Assembly (NCBI GenBank): GCA_003563255.1
Contig: PWSL01000017.1
Location: 1-5,973, forward strand
DNA: 5,973 nucleotides
Direction: 5' to 3'
From: Desulfonatronospira sp.
GTDB taxonomy: Bacteria > Desulfobacterota > Desulfovibrionia > Desulfovibrionales > Desulfonatronovibrionaceae
In this document: piece after piece, positions 1 to 5,703 of the stretch
How the letters are laid out: each line of letters starts with the position of its first letter
How positions within the stretch are numbered: position 1 is the first letter of the stretch
Program-made: the position numbers and the translations under genes
Notes under the pieces: generated by a model
The model's database searches: none
What the model was told of the DNA's origin: nothing
What the model saw: the letters and a program-made list of their open reading frames with translations, nothing else

Positions 1-431
1 CAGGCATCTTCGACCCGGCCAAGTCCGCTGCCCTCAGCAGCTATGCCCTGGTGGCCAGGGATTACATGCATGCCCAGATCCGCTTTGGTTACCATTTTGC
101 AGTGGTGGACTCCCTCATGAGTTCCAACAGGGATCAGAACTACGCCCAGTTCAGCTTCAAGGGAGGAGGAGCCCGCGAAGAGCAGAAGATATTAAGGCTT
201 GAGGCAATCAAAATCGTCCTGGAACAATTCGGCTTTACCTGCTTTATCAAGGGAGATATGCTGAGCGCTGAAACAGCCCGCGAGGACGAGCAGGCTATCT
301 GGCGCTCCATGCTGGTACTGGGCTACCTCCTGGGCAGGACCAGGCTTCTGGACATGAGCATGCACAGGCTGGATGTAAACGACCTGGCCAGGCAAATAAT
401 AGAGGAAATCGATGCAGCTTTGGCCCTTTAG
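1..431 (+). CDS. PEP synthase/PPDK-like protein, C-terminal fragment (5' end outside window)
   Basis: The frame is open from position 3 to the TAG at 429-431, with no stop before the window edge, so this is the 3' end of a longer gene. A GTG at 51 and ATGs further in are internal. About 142 residues are visible. The segment with FGYHFAVVDSL, then NYAQFSFKGGGA, then a basic stretch, then GD(M/L) about 35 residues later, and finally LGYLLGRTRLLDM matches what I know of the C-terminal end of PEP/pyruvate-binding (PPDK N-terminal-like) proteins of Desulfovibrio and relatives. Full-length members have an ATP-grasp nucleotide-binding domain and are thought to act on phosphoenolpyruvate/pyruvate or to be regulatory paralogs. 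The catalytic parts lie outside the window, so activity cannot be judged. The last 20 bases overlap the next gene, which suggests co-transcription and coupled translation. The family call is by recalled motif pattern only. Confidence 0.7.
   Translation, partial: GIFDPAKSAALSSYALVARDYMHAQIRFGYHFAVVDSLMSSNRDQNYAQFSFKGGGAREEQKILRLEAIKIVLEQFGFTCFIKGDMLSAETAREDEQAIWRSMLVLGYLLGRTRLLDMSMHRLDVNDLARQIIEEIDAALAL
401..406 (+). promoter_or_regulatory. Ribosome binding site of the phosphatase gene
   Basis: AGAGGA lies 5 nt before the ATG at 412, inside the coding sequence of the upstream gene. It supports 412 as the start and fits translational coupling across the 20-bp overlap. Confidence 0.6.
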
Positions 432-1470
432 AAAAAAACAAAAAAAAAGCAGCTTGGTAAGCTGGGTTACGCCCTACCTGGCGGTAGGCCCTGCACCCAT
501 GTCCCACGCCCACCTGCAGCATCTGAAGCAGGCCGGGATTGACGCCATCCTGAACCTGTGCGCCGAGTTCCCGGACCTGCCGGAAATCGAACGCCGGGCC
601 GGCTTTGATGTTTACTACCTGCCTGTGGAGGACGAGGAAACCCCGGACATGGAAACCATGGACAACGCCCTGGAATGGATGGACGAATCCATTTACTTAG
701 GCAAAAAAGTCCTGGTACACTGCCGCCACGGCATCGGCCGCACCGGCACCCTCACCGCGGCTTACCTCCTGCGCAAGGGCCTGACTTCCAGAAAGGTAAA
801 CAAACTGCTAAATCCCCTGCGCTCCCAGCCGGCCAACTACAATCAGTGGAGCCTGCTCAGGCAGTACGGGCGTCTCCAGGGCCGGCTACAGATCCGTGAG
901 CCCAGCCTGGAACAAAAAAACATTGTGGATCTCACCCCTTTCTTCAAGGACCTGGAGGTCCTGCTAAACAGAGTCGAGATAAACCTGGAGGGGAGGCGTC
1001 TGTGCGGCAGAGAACATATCCTGTGCTGCTCACTGGACGTCCGGGTGAGCTTAGTGGAGGCGGTTTACATCTCCCACAAGATAAACACCGTTTTAACCCG
1101 GGAAAGCAGGCAGGAGCTCATCCGCAAGGCCTGTGGAACCAACGGGACCGGAGAGGGAGATGAGCCCCTGGAATGTTCCCTGTGCCCCCTGAACCAGAAC
1201 CGCAAGTGCTCTTTCTTCCACCACCGCCCCCTGGCCTGCCGCCTCTTCGATTACAGCGACCTGGGATCAAAAGAATATGCTGATATAATGGATCAGGTAG
1301 GCCAGCTCTCCAGCAACCTTTTTCTGGCCTTTGGAGGACAGTTTCTGCAGCAGGACATAAATTTTGACTTGACCCGGGTCATCTCCGGAAAGTATGTCCA
1401 GGACTTTTTCCATATCCTCATGCAATGTGCTGAGGGAAACAACCGGATTTCACCTGAAAAAGAGCTCTGA
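412..1470 (+). CDS. Dual-specificity/tyrosine phosphatase fused to YkgJ-type Cys-cluster domain
   Basis: A 352-residue protein with two parts. Residues about 15-160 are a dual-specificity phosphatase domain. WVTPYLAVGPAP starts it, and the phosphatase loop HCRHGIGRTGT at 103-113 has the full HCx5R(S/T) signature: Cys104 is the thiolate nucleophile and Arg110 the phosphate-binding residue. Asp74 in VEDEE is a candidate general acid. It should hydrolyse phosphoryl esters (protein phospho-Tyr/Ser/Thr or small phosphates) in the cytoplasm; no signal peptide or membrane segment is seen. Residues about 190-285 carry a Cys cluster (C198, C205, C206, then C255, C258, C266, C276) ending in the HHRPLACRLFDY block, typical of the YkgJ family of predicted zinc- or iron-cluster-binding domains. 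The protein is therefore a possible metal- or redox-linked phosphatase; that link is inferred. It overlaps the PEP-binding gene by 20 bp and is followed 26 bp later by the permease. Confidence 0.8.
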   Translation: MQLWPFRKKQKKSSLVSWVTPYLAVGPAPMSHAHLQHLKQAGIDAILNLCAEFPDLPEIERRAGFDVYYLPVEDEETPDMETMDNALEWMDESIYLGKKVLVHCRHGIGRTGTLTAAYLLRKGLTSRKVNKLLNPLRSQPANYNQWSLLRQYGRLQGRLQIREPSLEQKNIVDLTPFFKDLEVLLNRVEINLEGRRLCGREHILCCSLDVRVSLVEAVYISHKINTVLTRESRQELIRKACGTNGTGEGDEPLECSLCPLNQNRKCSFFHHRPLACRLFDYSDLGSKEYADIMDQVGQLSSNLFLAFGGQFLQQDINFDLTRVISGKYVQDFFHILMQCAEGNNRISPEKEL

Positions 1471-1496
1471 ACACACAAGACAAAGTATTGCCGTAA

Positions 1497-2399
1497 ATGA
1501 CCCTGGACACCCTGCACACCTCGGCCATGCTCTTTTTGAGCATTGTTTTCGAGTCCGCCCCGTTTATTCTCCTGGGAGCGCTCTTTTCCTCTCTGGTACT
1601 GGTATTTATCCCCGCGGACTTCTTCAGAAGAAAGCTGCCCAGAAACCCGGTCCTTTCCCTGCCTCCGGCCCTGGCCCTGAGCGCGGTTTTTCCGGTGTGC
1701 GAGTGCGCCATAATCCCCGTGGTGCGCGGACTGGTGCGCAAGGGCATGCCCATAAGTGCAGGCACAGTGTTCCTCGTGGCCGCCCCCATTTTAAACCCGG
1801 TGGTCCTGGCCTCTACATTTTATGCCTTCAGGTTCAACCTGGACGTAGTTGTGCTCAGGTTTGTCCTGGCTGCTGCGGCAGCCCTTATTGTGGGCTTTAT
1901 TGTCTACCTGGCCTTAGAATCAGGCGGCCGTCGCCCCTTTGCCAGGGATCTCCCCATGGCTGGAGAGACACACTCCAGGCCCTCTTTCTTCAGTCCCGGC
2001 ACCTGGAAAAGGGTGCTGGATCACAGCATTGACGAATTTTTCACCATCGGCAAATATTTCATCCTGGGGGCCGGGGTGGCCTCGCTTTTTCAAACCTATA
2101 TGAGCCAGCAGGCGGTCATGGCCTTTACCGAATCCGCTTTTATCGCCCCCATGGTCATGATGCTCCTGGGATACGTGCTCTCGCTTTGCTCCACTGCGGA
2201 TGCCTTTGTGGCCGCATCCTTCGCCGGCACCTTCACCCCCATGTCCATCGTGGCCTTCCTGGTGTTCGGACCCATGCTGGACATTAAAAACACGGCCATG
2301 CTCCTGGGATACTTTCCCCTGCGCTTCGTTATTTTATTCATTGCCGCGGCAGCCGCCACTGTTTATACACTGGTTGTAACCATGCAGTTTCTGTTGTAA
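1497..2399 (+). CDS. DUF318/YraQ-family (COG0701) permease
   Basis: A 300-residue integral membrane protein with about eight hydrophobic segments, near residues 12-38, 53-75, 85-107, 116-140, 180-200, 211-230, 245-263 and 270-299. Family landmarks are the CEC motif at 68-70 within FPVCECAIIPVVRGL, the PILNPVV block at 97-103, and LCSTADAFVAASF at 230-242, where the family has its second conserved Cys/Ser element. A hydrophilic loop at about 141-175 separates two halves that look like a duplicated unit. Relatives include ArsP, which exports trivalent organoarsenicals, but most members have unknown substrates. The Cys residues suggest metals or metalloids (inference). The ATG at 1497 gives the longest reading; no good Shine-Dalgarno is visible before it or before the next Met (residue 11, position 1527), so the start is uncertain. 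It lies 26 bp after the phosphatase gene and 9 bp before its partner subunit. Confidence 0.85.
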   Translation: MTLDTLHTSAMLFLSIVFESAPFILLGALFSSLVLVFIPADFFRRKLPRNPVLSLPPALALSAVFPVCECAIIPVVRGLVRKGMPISAGTVFLVAAPILNPVVLASTFYAFRFNLDVVVLRFVLAAAAALIVGFIVYLALESGGRRPFARDLPMAGETHSRPSFFSPGTWKRVLDHSIDEFFTIGKYFILGAGVASLFQTYMSQQAVMAFTESAFIAPMVMMLLGYVLSLCSTADAFVAASFAGTFTPMSIVAFLVFGPMLDIKNTAMLLGYFPLRFVILFIAAAAATVYTLVVTMQFLL

Positions 2400-2408
2400 A
2401 AATAAGCC

Positions 2409-3365
2409 ATGCTCAAGACAATAATCCTTTTCGCCCTGGCCATCCTGCAGGTCAAACTCATATATACCGGGGACATCCTGTACTACCTGTCCCCCAAGAT
2501 GCTGCCCTTTTTCTACTTCTCCACCACTGTATTTCTGCTGCTGGCGGCTTACAGGGCCATGCTCATCCTGGCGGAATCAAGCGGTCTGGAAACCACCTCC
2601 CAGGCCTGCGACTGCTGCGCCCACGACGAGGATGCCTCCAGGTTTTCCAGGACAGCCATGTATATCCTCTTCTGCCTGCCCCTTTTGACCGGCTTTCTGG
2701 TCCCGCCCAAGCTTTTGGACAGCTCTCTGGTGGACAAAAAAGGCATAATCTACCGGGAAGTTGCCTCAACCCCTTCTGATCAGCTCCCTTCTGAGACAAG
2801 GCAGCAGTACACGGATCAGACCGGGGAAATTGACCATGAATGGTGGGAAGAATACGAGTTTGAAACTCAAGAGCAAAACGTGCAGGAGGAAGAACAGCAG
2901 GCCCTGCGCGACGAACTGGGCATCTGGTACGATGAGGACTACTATAGGGACCTGGCTGACAGGCTCATTGATGGTGATAAAATCGTGGTCAGCGATTCAG
3001 GGCACCTGGATGTCATGCTGGTCATCGCCGCTTACCAGGAAGAATTCCAGGGCCGGGAAATAGAACTTACCGGATTTGTCTACCGCGACGATCACATGAG
3101 CAGGGACGAAGTCGCCCTGACCAGGACAGCCATTACCTGCTGTCTGGCGGATGCGACATTCTACGGCACCCTGATCCGCGGTGAAGACCTGCACCGCCTG
3201 GAACGCGACCAGTGGATAACCGTAAAAGGCGAAATCGACCTGGCCCGGGTCCAGGGACAAAACATGATCATGATCAACGCCAGGCAGGTCCAGGAGATCG
3301 ACCCGCCGGATTCACCCTACGTCTACCCTTATCTCTATCAACAATACAACCCGGAGGCGCAGTGA
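2409..3365 (+). CDS. TIGR03943/DUF1980 (YcgQ-like) putative permease subunit
   Basis: A 318-residue protein that in many bacteria is encoded next to a DUF318 permease, as here. N-terminal hydrophobic segments lie at about 3-27 and 31-54; a third follows at about 83-99. The loop between the second and third carries CDCC at 67-70 followed by His72, a likely metal-binding site; many relatives have a Cys/His-rich stretch here. Residues about 115-185 are a charged, acidic linker rich in Glu, Gln and Trp/Tyr. The C-terminal part (about 188-300) fits the DUF1980 domain: DGDKIVVSD, then EIELTGFVYRDD, then TAITCCLADATFYG with the conserved Cys pair at 244-245 and Asp248, then WITVKGEI. The ATG at 2409 is 9 bp after the permease stop; the Shine-Dalgarno is poor, which suggests re-initiation after the permease. 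It is the last gene of the plus-strand cluster. Biochemical function is unknown; a scaffold or substrate-binding role is inference. Confidence 0.85.
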   Translation: MLKTIILFALAILQVKLIYTGDILYYLSPKMLPFFYFSTTVFLLLAAYRAMLILAESSGLETTSQACDCCAHDEDASRFSRTAMYILFCLPLLTGFLVPPKLLDSSLVDKKGIIYREVASTPSDQLPSETRQQYTDQTGEIDHEWWEEYEFETQEQNVQEEEQQALRDELGIWYDEDYYRDLADRLIDGDKIVVSDSGHLDVMLVIAAYQEEFQGREIELTGFVYRDDHMSRDEVALTRTAITCCLADATFYGTLIRGEDLHRLERDQWITVKGEIDLARVQGQNMIMINARQVQEIDPPDSPYVYPYLYQQYNPEAQ

Positions 3366-3465
3366 AAAAACACAGGGCAAGGAAACATCTCGGCCATAAA
3401 CCGCCCGTAACCATTCAGTGGGTGCCAGTAATCACCAGCGAAAGTAGACGTCAGGCGTACTCCCC

Positions 3466-3525
3466 AACCGTGTGCGGCGAAGCCGCCCGTGTGCAGCCCA
3501 CGGCTGCCAGTGCCAAAAAATCTTC
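3466..3525. repeat. 60-bp direct repeat, copy 1 (double-hairpin unit)
   Basis: This segment begins AACCGTGTGCGG and ends with a run of six A followed by TCTTC. It matches 3688-3747 at 58 of 60 positions. It contains two perfect hairpins: GCGGC-GAA-GCCGC (3474-3486) and GCAGCC-CAC-GGCTGC (3493-3507). Tight GC stems with 3-nt loops resemble REP/BIME-type extragenic palindromes, but I cannot assign it to a named family. Confidence 0.85.
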
Positions 3526-3535
3526 TCCGGCACGG

Positions 3536-3551
3536 GAAGCCTACAGGCTTC
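3536..3551. repeat. Perfect 6-bp hairpin
   Basis: GAAGCC-TACA-GGCTTC forms a perfect stem with a 4-nt loop, just downstream of the first 60-bp repeat. It is not followed by a T run on either strand, so it is not read as an intrinsic terminator. It is probably part of the same repeat block. Confidence 0.6.
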
Positions 3552-3554
3552 ACA

Positions 3555-3597
3555 CCCGACTAAAATACGCTTTGCTGTCCTACGGAATTTTAGCGGG
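3555..3597. repeat. Inverted repeat with 11-bp stem
   Basis: CCCG (3555-3558) plus CTAAAAT (3560-3566) pairs with ATTTTAG (3587-3593) plus CGGG (3594-3597), leaving only A3559 bulged. The enclosed loop is 20 nt. It lies between the two 60-bp repeat copies and looks like an arm of a larger palindromic element. Confidence 0.65.
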
Positions 3598-3687
3598 CAG
3601 GCAGGTGCTCCGCACACACGGTTTTGAAGAATAAAGAGCCCAGACAGCATGTCAGGCAAGAAACTCTGCATGACAGGCTCCACTCTT

Positions 3688-3747
3688 AACCGTGCGCGGC
3701 GAAGCCGCCCATGTGCAGCCCACGGCTGCCAGTGCCAAAAAATCTTC
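3688..3747. repeat. 60-bp direct repeat, copy 2 (double-hairpin unit)
   Basis: Second copy of the unit at 3466-3525, same orientation, starting 222 bp downstream, with two substitutions (in the GTGCGG and CCGT portions). Both hairpins are kept intact: GCGGC-GAA-GCCGC at 3696-3708 and GCAGCC-CAC-GGCTGC at 3715-3729. The two changes fall outside the stems. Confidence 0.85.
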
Positions 3748-3772
3748 ATCTTCCCCATGCCCCTTGCTACTC

Positions 3773-3836
3773 TCCCTCAATCCCTCAATCCCTCAATCCC
3801 CCAATCCCTAAATTCCTAAATTCCTAAATTCTTGAA
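3773..3836. repeat. 8-bp tandem array, eight units (reaches into nitrilase 3' end)
   Basis: Eight contiguous 8-bp units: TCCCTCAA three times, TCCCCCAA, TCCCTAAA, TTCCTAAA twice, TTCTTGAA. Units drift gradually along the array. The last 13 bases lie inside the nitrilase reading frame on the minus strand, and its TAG stop (3824-3826) is made by a TTCCTAAA unit. The same unit family recurs at 5703-5758. Confidence 0.85.
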
Positions 3837-4603
3837 TCCAAATGAAAAAAATCAGACCTGCGGCTGTCGAAGCCCCTGCGGTCCGTGAGGATCACTTCCG
3901 CCTGCAGCCCGGATTTCTTCAGCCCCACTTCCTTGCTCAGGCTGAACACGGTTTTGCCCCAGGAGGTAATCAGGCATGAATGTCCGGCCAGGTCCCCCAG
4001 TTCGGAAGCCCCTGTACCGTTGCACCCCAGAACGTAACACTGGTTCTCGATGGCCCTGGCCTTTAAGAGGGCCTGCCAGTGCTCCACCCTGGCCATAGGC
4101 CACTGCGAAGTGAGTATAAAAAGATCCGGCTCGAATTCGTGCTGGTACAGAAAAAGCTCAGGATAGCGCAGATCATGGCAGATGCCGAATCCAATTTTTA
4201 TACCTTTCCATTCAAAACACTGCGGTGCATGCCGCCCCGGTTCAAAGTGCATATTCTCCTTGCCCGGCTTAAACAGATGCAGCTTCTGGTATGGCGAATA
4301 TTTTTCCCCGTCCGGAGTGAAAAGCTCAAAGGCGTTGTATATCCTTCCGTCCTTTTCCTCCCAGAAGCTCCCGGCCAGGACATTCTCCGTTCTGGATGCG
4401 AACTCGCTCATTATCTGCCTGACCTCCAGATTCATCTCTAAGCAGCGGTCCCTTTGCAAATAATCAAATCCGCCCATGAACAGTTCAGGAAACACCCAGA
4501 GACAGGGGCCCTGCTGCCTTTCAATCAGGTCCAGCCAGGGCTGAATATCACTTACCCGGCGCATCACCCGGGTCTGGCAAACTCCGACAGCTACTGCCTC
4601 CAT
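3824..4603 (-). CDS. Nitrilase-superfamily carbon-nitrogen hydrolase (omega-amidase-like)
   Basis: A 259-residue cytoplasmic enzyme, normal length for the family. The catalytic set is visible: Glu40 in FPELFMGG, Lys107 in YQKLHLF, and Cys142 in GICHDLRYPELF; Glu116 in the GKE segment is a candidate second Glu. The CHDLRYPEL block places it near the Nit2/YafV omega-amidase branch, which hydrolyses alpha-ketoglutaramate or ketosuccinamate to the keto acid and ammonia. The substrate is not certain, and a more general amidase role is possible. The ATG directly follows the thiM stop (TAAATG, no gap) and has a good Shine-Dalgarno inside the last thiM codons, so translation is probably coupled to thiM. 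The last few codons and the stop come from the 8-bp tandem array at 3773-3836, so the C-terminus may have been altered by repeat expansion. Confidence 0.85.
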   Translation of the reverse strand: MEAVAVGVCQTRVMRRVSDIQPWLDLIERQQGPCLWVFPELFMGGFDYLQRDRCLEMNLEVRQIMSEFASRTENVLAGSFWEEKDGRIYNAFELFTPDGEKYSPYQKLHLFKPGKENMHFEPGRHAPQCFEWKGIKIGFGICHDLRYPELFLYQHEFEPDLFILTSQWPMARVEHWQALLKARAIENQCYVLGCNGTGASELGDLAGHSCLITSWGKTVFSLSKEVGLKKSGLQAEVILTDRRGFDSRRSDFFHLDSRI

Positions 4604-5413
4604 TTATACCTCTTCCTTGATGTGCATGCCTTGCAGCATCTCTTTATCCATTGCATACAAAATATCCAGAAATCCTGTCTGCAGGCTTCCCGGTCCCCCG
4701 GCTTCCAGGACGGCCCTTTCCCCGGCCAGGCCCATGACTGCCATGCCCATAGCCGCAGCCTGCAAAAAATCCTTTTCCACGGCAGAAAATGCCGCCACCA
4801 GGCAGGTGCTGCAGCATCCCATCCCGGTAACCTTAGTCATCATGGGGTGGCCGTTATTGACCGTCAGGAGCTTATCCCCGGAAACCACCAGGTCCTTCTC
4901 CCCGCTGACGCAGACCACGCATTCATAACGACTGGAAAGTTCCCTGGCCGCTTCCAGGGCCAGGGCAGATCCATGCAGGCTGTCCACCCCTCTGGGCTTG
5001 TCCCCGGAGCCCCCCAGGGCCATGATCTCCGAGGCATTGCCCCGCAGTATGCTTACCCAGCCTTTCTTTAAAAACTCCATGGGAGCATCCACACGCAGCT
5101 TGCTGGCCCCGGCCCCCACAGGATCCAGCACCACCGGGACACCCAGCTTTACCGCCCTGGATGCACCCAGGCGCATGGCCTGGACCTGGTTCATACATGG
5201 CGTGCCCATGTTTAAAACCAGTGCAGAACCAAGAGATGTCAGCTCCTCCACTTCATGCTCCGACCTGGTCATGGCCGGGGATGCCCCCAGGGCCAGAAGG
5301 GCATTGGCCGTAATACTGGTCACCACTATATTGGTCAGGTTGAGCACCAGCGGCCTTTTTTCCCTGATTTCCTCCAGACTTTCCCAGACCTTTTCAGATG
5401 TAATCATTTCCAT
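4604..5413 (-). CDS. thiM: Hydroxyethylthiazole kinase ThiM
   Basis: Phosphorylates 4-methyl-5-(2-hydroxyethyl)thiazole with ATP (EC 2.7.1.50), so that salvaged thiazole can be joined to the pyrimidine by ThiE. The 269-residue reading is the usual length. Family blocks run in order: PLVLNLTNIVV (21-31) with TANALLALGASPAM, VLNMGTP (66-72), PVVLDPVGAGAS (93-104), ILRGNASEI (122-130), GVDS (142-145), and NNGHPMMTKVTGMGCC (186-201). Cys200 in TGMGC lines up with the catalytic Cys of the Bacillus subtilis enzyme. The first ATG (5411-5413) touches a GGGGGA Shine-Dalgarno with no spacing, whereas the Met at residue 3 (5405-5407) sits 6 nt from it, so the true start is probably 5407 (267 residues). 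No thiE or thiD lies in the window. The gene runs directly into the nitrilase gene. Confidence 0.93.
   Translation of the reverse strand: MEMITSEKVWESLEEIREKRPLVLNLTNIVVTSITANALLALGASPAMTRSEHEVEELTSLGSALVLNMGTPCMNQVQAMRLGASRAVKLGVPVVLDPVGAGASKLRVDAPMEFLKKGWVSILRGNASEIMALGGSGDKPRGVDSLHGSALALEAARELSSRYECVVCVSGEKDLVVSGDKLLTVNNGHPMMTKVTGMGCCSTCLVAAFSAVEKDFLQAAAMGMAVMGLAGERAVLEAGGPGSLQTGFLDILYAMDKEMLQGMHIKEEV
4608..4614 (-). promoter_or_regulatory. Ribosome binding site of the nitrilase gene, inside thiM
   Basis: AAGAGGT on the minus strand overlaps the last thiM codons (Glu-Glu-Val) and lies 4 nt before the nitrilase ATG at 4603. This arrangement suggests that ribosomes ending thiM start the next gene. 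Confidence 0.6.
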
Positions 5414-5419
5414 TCCCCC
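5414..5419 (-). promoter_or_regulatory. Ribosome binding site that favours the downstream thiM start
   Basis: GGGGGA on the minus strand is adjacent to the first in-frame ATG (too close to use) and 6 nt upstream of the third codon, also ATG. It argues for translation from 5407. Confidence 0.5.
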
Positions 5420-5510
5420 AGACTTTCCTTAGTTCTTGCCCAGCCCTCTTCCTCTCTTCACTCTTTCACACCTTCTCCCCTGGCCAACTCGCTCCCTCAA
5501 CCTACCCATG
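5414..5510. other. Purine-rich thiM leader (minus strand), no clear regulatory motif
   Basis: The plus strand is strongly pyrimidine-rich, so the thiM transcript leader would be G/A-rich. No TPP riboswitch core (CTGAGA) is seen on the minus strand in 5414-5757 and no convincing -10/-35 pair stands out. A single isolated TCCCTCAA, the unit of the two 8-bp arrays, sits at 5493-5500. Confidence 0.45.
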
Positions 5511-5595
5511 TTCACCCCGTGAAACATTTATCCTGTTAAATGTACAGCAGCACGAGCATCGCAGGCAGGAGTTTCACTGAAGCCCCAATGCCTGC
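5511..5595. repeat. Palindrome-rich element, left part
   Basis: It contains TTCAC-CCC-GTGAA (5511-5523), the hairpin ACATTTA (5524-5530) with TAAATGT (5537-5543), and GCAGGCA (5561-5567) pairing with TGCCTGC (5589-5595). TGAAAC at 5520-5525 can also pair with GTTTCA at 5571-5576. The 12-mer CCCCGTGAAACA at 5515-5526 recurs at 5595-5606, which links this part to the adjacent three-way-junction element. Confidence 0.65.
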
Positions 5596-5647
5596 CCCGT
5601 GAAACAGTCCAAAGGACTCCCTGTCGTAGACAGGGGTTTCACCGGGG
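5595..5647. repeat. Compact three-way-junction palindrome
   Basis: An outer stem of CCCCG plus TGAAAC (5595-5605) pairs with GTTTCA (5636-5641) plus CGGGG (5643-5647), with only C5642 bulged. The interior is completely taken up by two perfect hairpins, AGTCC-AAA-GGACT (5606-5618) and CCCTGTC-GTA-GACAGGG (5619-5635). No base at the junction is left unpaired. It could act as a cruciform in DNA or as an RNA structure in the thiM leader; which one is not known. Confidence 0.8.
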
Positions 5648-5661
5648 CCCTATGCCTTCTT

Positions 5662-5703
5662 CTCCATGCTCCATGCCCCATACTCTATGCTCTATGCCCC
5701 ATT
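5662..5703. repeat. 7-bp tandem array, six units
   Basis: Six contiguous 7-bp units: CTCCATG twice, CCCCATA, CTCTATG twice, CCCCATT. It directly adjoins, and shares one base with, the 8-bp array that follows, so the period changes from 7 to 8 at that point. Confidence 0.8.

Larger units (their letters stand above)
3366..3823. other. Repeat-filled gap between convergent gene clusters
   Basis: About 460 bases separate the end of the plus-strand cluster and the end of the nitrilase gene. No reading frame here has a recognisable protein. The stretch holds two copies of a 60-bp repeat, several hairpins and an 8-bp tandem array, listed separately. The first 100 bases (3366-3465) show no strong signal of their own. 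No intrinsic terminator (GC stem followed by a T run) is clear for either side. Confidence 0.7.

Noticed and set aside
1394..2032. Plus-strand 212-residue frame across the phosphatase/permease junction
   Set aside because: Shadow frame of the permease gene, rich in Pro/Arg/Gly as expected from an out-of-frame reading of GC-rich DNA.
3493..3520. Intrinsic terminator for the plus-strand cluster
   Set aside because: The GC-rich stem is followed on the plus strand by an A run, not a T run; on the minus strand the T run comes before the stem.
3212..3634. Plus-strand 140-residue frame overlapping the end of the TIGR03943 gene
   Set aside because: It lies out of frame with a well-supported gene and continues into palindromic repeats; its composition is not protein-like.
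3432..3758. Minus-strand reading frame of 108 residues with a repeated IFWHWQPWAAHGR segment
   Set aside because: The repeated segment is just the 60-bp DNA repeat read twice. The hairpins and 8-bp array surround it and no protein family or good ribosome site is visible.
3773..3836. CRISPR array
   Set aside because: Units are 8 bp, contiguous and without unique spacers; no cas gene is in the window.
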